Part shown: one piece after another, positions 6,329 through 11,470 of the stretch
How positions within the stretch are numbered: the first letter of the stretch is position 1
How the letters are laid out: each line of letters begins with the position of its first letter
NCBI GenBank assembly: GCA_902493125.1
Contig: CABUOF010000059.1
Span: forward strand, 1 to 11,470
DNA length: 11,470 nt
Direction: 5' to 3'
Source of the DNA: an uncultured Collinsella sp.
Lineage (GTDB): Bacteria > Actinomycetota > Coriobacteriia > Coriobacteriales > Coriobacteriaceae
Translations under genes and position numbers: made by a program
The notes under the pieces: generated by a model
Seen by the model: the letters and a program-made list of their open reading frames with translations, nothing else
Told to the model about the DNA's origin: nothing
Database searches by the model: none

Positions 6329-6886
6329 ATGGTCGATCAGGAAAAAGTCGAGGGCGCCATTAAGCTGTTGCTTGAGGGCATAGGCGAGAACCCAACTCGT
6401 GGGGGCCTGCTGGAGACCCCGGCGCGCGTTGCCCGTATGTATGGTGAGATCGCCGGCGGCATGGACCAGAGTGCCGAGGAGCACCTGTCCAAAACCTTTG
6501 CCGTCGCTTCGAACGATTTGGTTATCGAGCGCGACATTACGTTCTACTCGCTGTGCGAACATCATCTGCTGCCGTTTTATGGCAAGGCCGCCATTGGTTA
6601 TATCCCTAACGGTCGGGTGGCTGGGCTTTCCAAGCTCGCCCGCACGGTTGAGGTTTATGCCCGCCGTCTTCAGCTGCAGGAGCAACTGTGCGCACAGGTT
6701 GCCGATGCCCTCATGGATTATCTCGCTCCCCAGGGAGCGATTGTGTTGATGGAAGCTGAGCATATGTGCATGACGATGCGTGGCGTGCAAAAGCCCGGCA
6801 CCAAGACCGTGACGCTCGCTCGCCGCGGCGTCTTTGAGGCCGATCCCGCGCTCGAGGAGCGTTTCTTTAGGATGCTGGGCCGCTAA
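6329..6886 (+). CDS. folE: GTP cyclohydrolase I
   Basis: The 185-residue enzyme converts GTP to 7,8-dihydroneopterin triphosphate, the first step of folate synthesis. Zinc ligands are visible as C76 and H79 in SLCEHH and C147 in EHMCMTMRGV, matching C110/H113/C181 of the E. coli enzyme. NPTRGGLLETPARVA (21-35) and GLSKLARTVEVYARRLQLQE (99-118) are family signatures. Length is normal for the bacterial type. GTGAGG (6318-6323) precedes the ATG by five bases. The HD hydrolase starts two bases after its stop, so the two are probably translationally coupled. Confidence 0.97.
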   Translation: MVDQEKVEGAIKLLLEGIGENPTRGGLLETPARVARMYGEIAGGMDQSAEEHLSKTFAVASNDLVIERDITFYSLCEHHLLPFYGKAAIGYIPNGRVAGLSKLARTVEVYARRLQLQEQLCAQVADALMDYLAPQGAIVLMEAEHMCMTMRGVQKPGTKTVTLARRGVFEADPALEERFFRMLGR

Positions 6887-6888
6887 CC

Positions 6889-7470
6889 ATGAGAGTCGTC
6901 AACGACTTTACATCGAAGACAGATGAGGGGACGTCGCGTCGCGGCTTTATGGCTTCGGGCCTAGCGCCTTTTGGTGCCATGCCTCGCATTGATTACATTT
7001 GTGCCAACGGGCTGTTCCGGCGGCACCTGGGCAACATCGTACAGTTGGAATCGGGGCGCATCTTCTGCCGCCACGGTATTGACCATCTGCTCGATGTCGC
7101 TCGCATTATGTGGATCAAGAATCTCGAGGAGCAGCTCGAATTTGACCGCGAGGTCATCTACGCCACAGCACTTCTTCACGATATCGGCAAAGATGAACAG
7201 TATGAATCGGGTATATCCCATGATGTTGCAAGCGAACGCGTCGCTGATGCGATTCTCGGTGGCATGCCCGATGACATGGCGTTTGAGCCGGCCGATGCCG
7301 CAGCCATTAAGACGGCCATTCTGGGCCATCGAAAGCTGCGCGTGAACAGCCAACCGCTTGAGCGCCTGCTCTATGCAGCCGACAAAGCGTCGCGCGCCTG
7401 CTTTGCATGCCCCGCGCGCAATGCTTGCAACTGGAGCGATGATAAAAAGAACCTGTCGATTCGCGTGTAG
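6889..7470 (+). CDS. HD-domain metal-dependent hydrolase in the folate cluster
   Basis: This is a 193-residue HD-superfamily protein. Likely metal ligands are H62 (RHGIDH), H97-D98 (LLHDIGKDE) and D165 (ADKASR); H111 and H147 are also in conserved-looking positions. A C-terminal cysteine group, C171-x2-C174-x5-C180 (CFACPARNAC), plus C60 may bind metal. HD proteins of this kind cleave phosphate esters or nucleotides; the substrate is not known. Its place between folE and folB suggests a role in removing phosphate from dihydroneopterin triphosphate, but that is inference. The start is uncertain. ATG 6889 couples to folE but has no close Shine-Dalgarno, and the conserved HD sequence begins near M31 (ATG 6979), where there is also none. 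Length from M31 would be 163. Confidence 0.85.
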   Translation: MRVVNDFTSKTDEGTSRRGFMASGLAPFGAMPRIDYICANGLFRRHLGNIVQLESGRIFCRHGIDHLLDVARIMWIKNLEEQLEFDREVIYATALLHDIGKDEQYESGISHDVASERVADAILGGMPDDMAFEPADAAAIKTAILGHRKLRVNSQPLERLLYAADKASRACFACPARNACNWSDDKKNLSIRV

Positions 7471-7513
7471 TTAGTTTACGCGGTCGGGGTTCTAAACGAA
7501 GGAGACGATCGCG

Positions 7514-7999
7514 ATGAGTAACAAGAAACTGCCCGAGAATGCAACCAAGACTGAAGGCGCCGAGCTCGCTCGCCGTGGAAGGGGCGAAATATCCACCGCA
7601 ACGGCGGTGCCTCACGTGAGCTATGACGATCTGCGCCATGCCGATCGTATTGTCATTGACGGCCTTGAGGTTTTTGCCAACCATGGCGTGTATCCCGAGG
7701 AGAACGCGCTGGGTCAGAAGTTCATCGTGTCCTTGGTGCTCTATGCCGACCTGCGTGCAGCGGGGGAGCACGATAACCTGGATGCCTCGATTGACTACGG
7801 CTCGGTGTGCCACGATGTTGATGGCTATCTGCGCGAGCATACGTTTAAACTCATCGAGGCGGCAGCCGAGGGGACGGCCCAGATGCTGCTGCGCCGTTAT
7901 CCCTCGCTGCTTGGTGTGCGCATAAAGCTCGATAAGCCGTGGGCTCCTGTTGGCCTGCCCCTGGCAAGCTGCGGCGTCGAGATCGAGCGCGTGCGCTAG
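7514..7999 (+). CDS. folB: Dihydroneopterin aldolase
   Basis: The 161-residue protein converts 7,8-dihydroneopterin to 6-hydroxymethyl-dihydropterin plus glycolaldehyde. The aldolase domain spans about residues 44-161. Likely active-site residues are E63 (HGVYPEE), Y95 (IDYG), E115 (FKLIEAAAE) and K141 (KLDKP). FolB is usually about 120 residues. Here a polar, low-complexity-looking extension of some 43 residues precedes it. The start at 7514 is supported by AAGGAG (7499-7504) nine bases upstream, and no in-frame ATG lies nearer the domain, so the extension is probably translated. It is 43 bases behind the HD gene. folP and folK do not follow; the next genes are on the other strand. Confidence 0.93.
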   Translation: MSNKKLPENATKTEGAELARRGRGEISTATAVPHVSYDDLRHADRIVIDGLEVFANHGVYPEENALGQKFIVSLVLYADLRAAGEHDNLDASIDYGSVCHDVDGYLREHTFKLIEAAAEGTAQMLLRRYPSLLGVRIKLDKPWAPVGLPLASCGVEIERVR

Positions 8000-8005
8000 T
8001 CGACG

Positions 8006-8782
8006 CTAGAGCTTGTTGAGGGGTGGCTGCTTGAGCCGCTGCGACAGAGCTCTATTGTTGGGGCAGTACGTGTCGAGCAGGGCGTGAAACCGCTGATTGT
8101 GGCTTGGCTCGAGCAAGTGGACGAGCTCGTGGGCGACAACCATGTCGAGACACTCGATGGGATAGGCGGCGAGCTCGCGTGCGATGCGAATGGCTCCGGT
8201 CTTGGGCGTGCATGATCCCCAACGCGTTTTCATGCTGCGCACGGAGACGCGGGCCACGGTGACGCCCATTGCGATTTCGTACGCGTGCACGATGTCGCGT
8301 AGCGCTGCGGTGACCTCGGTTGCATAGAGCTGGTCGATGTGGGCTTGGAGCTCGTCGGACGTTAGGCCGTCGAGGATTGCGCGCCGCTTAGCCTGTGGGC
8401 CTTCGTCCGATTCGTCGGTACCCATAAAACTTGCGAAGGTGGCCTGCTTGGGCCGCGGTGCGGGCGATGCAAAGTTGTGATCGAGTGCGTCCTGTACCGT
8501 GATGGGCTTGCCCCAAAGTGCAATGATGGTCGATGGGCTGAGCGGCTCTCGTGCCGTCGCCTGACGCTGCTCGCGCTGGGCAAGTCGGCTGATAATCCAG
8601 GCGCTGTTGCGCTTCACAAACGCTTCGATACGCTCGCGGGTGGCGCCGAGCGGTGCGCTGGCGTAGACCTCACCGCTCGAAGTGACGCGTAGGTTGAAGT
8701 TCTTGACGCACTTTTTGGTAACGACGACGGGGATGGGCGTCCCATCCGGTCGGGATGCGGAAATCGTAAACTGCTGCGTCAA
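8006..8782 (-). CDS. YgjP/DUF45-type zinc metallopeptidase
   Basis: The predicted 258-residue protein belongs to the M48-like YgjP (DUF45, WLM-related) group. The zinc motif HELVH is at 218-222 with a third histidine at 228 (EPSHNQRFH), and the family motif MKTRWGSC is at 184-191. There is no signal peptide or membrane segment, so it should be cytoplasmic; substrates of this family are poorly known. I chose a TTG start at 8782 because AAAGGA (complement of 8789-8794) lies six bases upstream and the family-like sequence begins there. An in-frame ATG at 8815 and a TTG at 8845 lack a ribosome binding site; they would add 11 or 21 residues. It follows the M19 dipeptidase on the same strand and ends six bases from the folB stop. 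Residues 105-135 are a probable non-conserved insert. Confidence 0.88.
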   Translation of the reverse strand: MTQQFTISASRPDGTPIPVVVTKKCVKNFNLRVTSSGEVYASAPLGATRERIEAFVKRNSAWIISRLAQREQRQATAREPLSPSTIIALWGKPITVQDALDHNFASPAPRPKQATFASFMGTDESDEGPQAKRRAILDGLTSDELQAHIDQLYATEVTAALRDIVHAYEIAMGVTVARVSVRSMKTRWGSCTPKTGAIRIARELAAYPIECLDMVVAHELVHLLEPSHNQRFHALLDTYCPNNRALSQRLKQPPLNKL

Positions 8783-8856
8783 AAGCGGTCCTTTGGATTG
8801 GGGACGGGCCGGCATGTCAACCGTTCGGCATGCCGACCTGCTCAAGGAATGTGAAA

Positions 8857-9870
8857 TTAATAACGCTCAAAGAAGGCAAGCGCGTTGTCGCTGCAGAGCT
8901 TTTGCATCACGGTCTTGCCAAAGTGCTTGGAGAGCATGTTCTGGAACTCGGGCATCATGCTGGCATCGGAGAGGAAGGCGGGCACCGTGGCACCGTCCCA
9001 GTCGCCACCGAGTGCGATGACGTCCTCGCCGCCCAGGTCGAGCCAGTGCTCGATATGTGCCGCCAGTTGATCGAAGGTGACGTCTGCGGCGGTCTTGTTG
9101 GTTGCGTCGTTGGAAAGGAACTCGCTGCAGTAGTTGAGGCCGACGATGCCGCCCATGTCGCGAATGGTGCGGAACTGGTCGTCGGTGAGGTTGCGCTTGA
9201 CGCCGCAAACCGCGCGGGAGTTGGAGTGGCTGGCGACGAAGGGGCGCGTGGCGTGGGCGACAGCCTCGTCAAAGCACTCATCGTTGAGGTGGGAGACGTC
9301 GAGTACCATGCCGGCGTGCTCCATCTGCGTAAGTGCCTCGATGCCGGCGGCGGTGAGGCCGGCGTGGGTGTCGTGGCCGCTCGCGAGCGGCCCCTGCGCA
9401 TTCCAGCTGAGTGATGACATGAGTACGCCCAGGCTCTTGAGTACCTCGATCAGCGCGGGGTCCTCGGCAAAGAACGTGGCGTTTTCGATGGTGTGGATGC
9501 AGGCGACCTTGCCGTCTTTGAGCGCAGGGCGAATGTCAGCGGCGCTGCGTACGTTGACCATGCGGTCGTGGTTGAGCATTGCCTGGCCGCTCATGTGCGC
9601 CATGATCTGCGCCTGGAAGCGCGCGGCGTGGGCGGTGGGAATCTCGTCGGGGACAAACGTGGCGAAGCACTGTGCCCACGGCGTGTTGCCGATCTTTGCG
9701 AGCGAGATGGCGCAGGCGTTGCCCTCGATGAGGTCGAAATCCTGCGGATGCGTTTCGTCGCCGGGGAAATAACCGTCGGTGCCGGCGGTAAAGCGCAGGT
9801 CGAGATCGAGCGTGGCCCAGCCGATGCGGTCGGCGGTGTCACAGTGTAGGTCAAATACGGGATATGCCAT
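8857..9870 (-). CDS. Dipeptidase, peptidase family M19 (renal dipeptidase type)
   Basis: The 337-residue zinc dipeptidase has the metal ligands of the M19 TIM barrel: H9 and D11 (DLHCD), E129 (HTIEN), H194 (DVSHLND) and H215 (VASHSNSR), with D290 in LGGDWDG as the acidic residue near the C-terminus. It should hydrolyse dipeptides, possibly including those with D-residues, as the family does. No signal peptide or lipobox is visible, so it is probably cytoplasmic. The ATG at 9870 has GGAGG (complement of 9875-9879) just upstream; an in-frame ATG ten codons earlier lies beyond that site. It is the first gene of a likely two-gene minus-strand unit with the metallopeptidase and is divergent from the FKBP gene. 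Confidence 0.95.
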   Translation of the reverse strand: MAYPVFDLHCDTADRIGWATLDLDLRFTAGTDGYFPGDETHPQDFDLIEGNACAISLAKIGNTPWAQCFATFVPDEIPTAHAARFQAQIMAHMSGQAMLNHDRMVNVRSAADIRPALKDGKVACIHTIENATFFAEDPALIEVLKSLGVLMSSLSWNAQGPLASGHDTHAGLTAAGIEALTQMEHAGMVLDVSHLNDECFDEAVAHATRPFVASHSNSRAVCGVKRNLTDDQFRTIRDMGGIVGLNYCSEFLSNDATNKTAADVTFDQLAAHIEHWLDLGGEDVIALGGDWDGATVPAFLSDASMMPEFQNMLSKHFGKTVMQKLCSDNALAFFERY

Positions 9871-9926
9871 AGTTCCTCCGGTTGCAGCGTTTCTTTGCAA
9901 ACTGTCTTTGAATTGTATGACTAGGG

Positions 9927-9972
9927 TATAGTTAGCGCCATATGTTCACGGCGGCTTGCGTTGTGCGCCGCC
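9927..9972 (+). promoter_or_regulatory. Promoter -10 and leader hairpin of the FKBP-UreE unit
   Basis: TATAGT (9927-9932) is a strong -10; the -35 at 16 bases (TCTTTG, 9905-9910) is weak. The predicted start is near 9939. The short leader then holds a perfect GGCGGC (9950-9955) / GCCGCC (9967-9972) hairpin with an 11-base loop, before the GGAGG at 9982-9986. The 121-base gap is shared with the divergent dipeptidase, for which no clear promoter was identified. Confidence 0.45.
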
Positions 9973-9991
9973 CTTATATACGGAGGTTTCC

Positions 9992-10420
9992 ATGTCCAAC
10001 CAGGGCAAGAAGGTCAAGACCCATTATCGTGGCACGCTCGACGACGGCACGCAGTTCGATAGCTCCTACGATCGCGGCGAGCCGCTGGAGTTCACCTGTG
10101 GCGCCGGCCAGATGATCAAGGGCTTCGACGCCGCTGTTGTCGACATGCAGGTGGGCGAGAAGAAGACCGTGCGCATTCCTGCTGCTGATGCCTACGGCGA
10201 GCACAACCCCGAGATGGTCCTGACCTTCCCGGCCGAACAGGTTCCCAACATCGAGCAGATCGAGAAGGGCATGAAGCTCTTCCTGTCCACGCCGAGCGGT
10301 ATGCCCGTCCCCGCCGTGGTCATCGACGTAACGCCCGAGGCCGTGACGCTCGACGCCAACCACGAGCTGGCCGGCAAGGACCTCAACTTTGATATCGAGC
10401 TCGTCGAGGTCGAGGGCTAG
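9992..10420 (+). CDS. FKBP-type peptidyl-prolyl isomerase, SlyD-like
   Basis: The 142-residue cytoplasmic protein catalyses cis-trans isomerisation of proline bonds and probably acts as a chaperone. It has the SlyD layout: a split FKBP domain (about 1-65 and 120-142, with VKTHYRGTLDDGTQFDSS and GAGQMIKGFDAAVVDMQVGEKKTV) interrupted by an insert-in-flap domain (about 68-120, starting at AYGEHNPEMV). E. coli SlyD carries a long C-terminal His/Cys-rich nickel-binding tail; here the protein stops at ELVEVEG and the tail is absent. GGAGG (9982-9986) lies five bases before the ATG. The UreE-like gene starts three bases after the stop, implying co-expression. Confidence 0.93.
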   Translation: MSNQGKKVKTHYRGTLDDGTQFDSSYDRGEPLEFTCGAGQMIKGFDAAVVDMQVGEKKTVRIPAADAYGEHNPEMVLTFPAEQVPNIEQIEKGMKLFLSTPSGMPVPAVVIDVTPEAVTLDANHELAGKDLNFDIELVEVEG

Positions 10421-10423
10421 AGT

Positions 10424-11002
10424 ATGCCTGAACGCTTGGTTTCGACGACATGCTTGGGAAATCTCAACGATCCGTCCTATGAACTCCTGCTTCGCCGGGA
10501 GCTGGGCGGTGTCTTTGAAGTTGACGAGCTGCTGCTCGATTGGGACCAGGCTGATGTATGCGCGTTTGTGGGCGTGACGGAGCTGGGGCGCACGATTGAT
10601 GTTCGGCTGGATACTGCCGACGGCGGTCGTCTTGCCGATGGCGACGTGCTCGCCATTGACCGTTCGGGCGTGGTGTCCGTGGCGGTTGTCGTGCGCCTGC
10701 GCAGCGCCGAGGTTTATTTGGTCGAAGTCGACCGCATGGATCCGATTGCACTCGCGCATGCGTGTTGGGAGATCGGCAACATGCATGCGCCGCTCTTCCG
10801 GGGTGACTCGGACGAGCATACCGTGCGCATGTATACGCCGGTGCAGCCTGTTTTGGGCCGCATGCTTCGGGGTGTCGAGGGTGTTCGGCTCTCGGTGGTT
10901 ACCCGTGAACTCGATGCGGACCGGCGCTTTGCGTCGAGTGCGGCGGAGGTCGTCGTGAGCATGGCTCCCGACTTTACCATCGTTAAAAAGACGCGCGGCT
11001 AA
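10424..11002 (+). CDS. UreE-like nickel metallochaperone
   Basis: The 192-residue protein aligns by eye with UreE from about residue 55 to 175. The stretch DPIALAHACWEIGNMHAPLF (106-125) parallels DPFMLAKACYHLGNRHVPLQ of Klebsiella UreE and keeps the nickel-binding histidine (H121). A middle ADGDVLAID (71-79) corresponds to the N-terminal UreE beta domain. UreE dimers deliver nickel to urease, but no urease gene is present here. The protein lacks the His-rich tail of some UreE proteins and has an extended N-terminus of about 40-50 residues. GAGGG (10412-10416) within the end of the preceding gene precedes the ATG by seven bases. It could serve another nickel enzyme or be a divergent non-urease relative. 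Confidence 0.8.
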   Translation: MPERLVSTTCLGNLNDPSYELLLRRELGGVFEVDELLLDWDQADVCAFVGVTELGRTIDVRLDTADGGRLADGDVLAIDRSGVVSVAVVVRLRSAEVYLVEVDRMDPIALAHACWEIGNMHAPLFRGDSDEHTVRMYTPVQPVLGRMLRGVEGVRLSVVTRELDADRRFASSAAEVVVSMAPDFTIVKKTRG

Positions 11003-11016
11003 GTGCGCGTATGCGT

Positions 11017-11055
11017 AAGACGGGCTTTGAGGGGCGACCAATCAAAGTCCGTCTT
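11017..11055 (+). terminator. Terminator-like hairpin after the UreE-like gene, without a T tract
   Basis: AAGACGGGCTTTGA (11017-11030) pairs with TCAAAGTCCGTCTT (11042-11055), 14 pairs with one wobble, loop of 11. It begins 14 bases after the UreE-like stop. The following bases (GCTGTTG) are not a run of T, so termination may be weak, or it may act as a processing or attenuation structure before the HAD gene. Confidence 0.5.
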
Positions 11056-11085
11056 GCTGTTGATAGGAGGCTTTGGGGGAAGCAT

Positions 11086-11470
11086 ATGGGTCTTGAGGGA
11101 ATCAAGCTGATTGCATGCGATTTGGACGGCACGTTGCTGCATCCGGGGGAGCGCGAGCCGCGTTCCGAGGCCTTTGAGCTTATCGATGAGCTACATCGTC
11201 GCGGTATCGTGTTTATGCCGGCGAGTGGCCGTCAATATGCGAGCTTGCGCTACCTGTTTGCCCCGGTGGCCGATGAGCTCGCCTATGTATGCGAAAACGG
11301 AGCCCTGGTGATGAGCGAGGGGCGTGCCGTTGTCAAGCGTTCCATGGAGCGTGGCCTTGCTATGGATATCGCGAACGCCGTGGTTGCGTATCCCCATGCC
11401 GACGTGACCCTTTCGTGTGAGGGGCACCTCTACAGCATGAGCGGCAACGATGCGTTTGTTGATCACCTGC
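11086..11470 (+). CDS. Cof-type HAD-superfamily phosphatase, 5' part; continues beyond the window
   Basis: The first 128 residues are visible. DLDGTLL (12-18) is HAD motif I, with the nucleophile D12 and the acid D14. PASGRQ (45-50) is motif II with S47, and YVCENGALV follows, as in Cof/HAD-IIB hydrolases. These enzymes dephosphorylate small sugar phosphates or cofactors; the substrate cannot be inferred. GGGGGA (11075-11080) lies five bases before the ATG, and a stronger AGGAGG at 11065-11070 is too far. Motifs III and IV are outside the window. Confidence 0.9.
   Translation, partial: MGLEGIKLIACDLDGTLLHPGEREPRSEAFELIDELHRRGIVFMPASGRQYASLRYLFAPVADELAYVCENGALVMSEGRAVVKRSMERGLAMDIANAVVAYPHADVTLSCEGHLYSMSGNDAFVDHL

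Noticed and set aside
8830..9414. 194-codon plus-strand frame opposite the M19 dipeptidase
   Set aside because: It is a Val/Ala/Gly-rich antisense frame with no motifs, and the dipeptidase on the other strand has all metal ligands.
9974..11041. 355-codon frame on the minus strand opposite the FKBP and UreE-like genes
   Set aside because: It is antisense to two well-supported genes and has no recognisable domain; such frames are common opposite GC-rich genes.

Overview
The window is a GC-rich bacterial chromosomal segment with ordinary Shine-Dalgarno starts. The gene set is an anaerobic (class III) ribonucleotide reductase with its activase, a GH13 alpha-glucosidase and short pterin/folate genes. 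This composition and the protein sequences most resemble an obligately anaerobic gut actinobacterium of the Coriobacteriia, probably Collinsella or a close relative. That assignment is from general resemblance, not from a database search.

Layout: (1) 1-2420: the 3' end of a tRNA-Gly(GCC) and its terminator, a GH13 alpha-glucosidase (392-2125), then a second tRNA-Gly(GCC), identical over the visible part, and a tRNA-Val(GAC) with promoter and terminator. The sugar enzyme is therefore bracketed by two copies of one tRNA gene. (2) 2421-6262: about 600 bases of non-coding DNA holding a strong NrdR-box-like operator on a promoter, then nrdD, a 426-base spacer with two large palindromes, and nrdG. 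NrdG makes the glycyl radical on NrdD, and together they supply dNTPs without oxygen. (3) 6329-7999: folE, an HD-domain hydrolase and folB, giving the first and a later step of dihydrofolate synthesis; the HD protein is a candidate for the phosphate-removing step between them. folP and folK are not in the window. (4) 8006-9870, minus strand: an M19 dipeptidase followed by a YgjP/DUF45-type zinc metallopeptidase, converging on folB with six bases between stops. (5) 9992-11002: an SlyD-like FKBP prolyl isomerase followed after three bases by a UreE-like metallochaperone, with no urease nearby; this looks like a nickel-handling pair. (6) 11086 to the end: the start of a Cof-type HAD phosphatase.

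No mobile element, CRISPR array, phage gene or wholly unknown multigene system is visible. The most interesting points are the SlyD-UreE pair, the HD hydrolase inside the folate cluster, the two palindromes between nrdD and nrdG, and the tRNA-Gly direct repeat around the GH13 gene.
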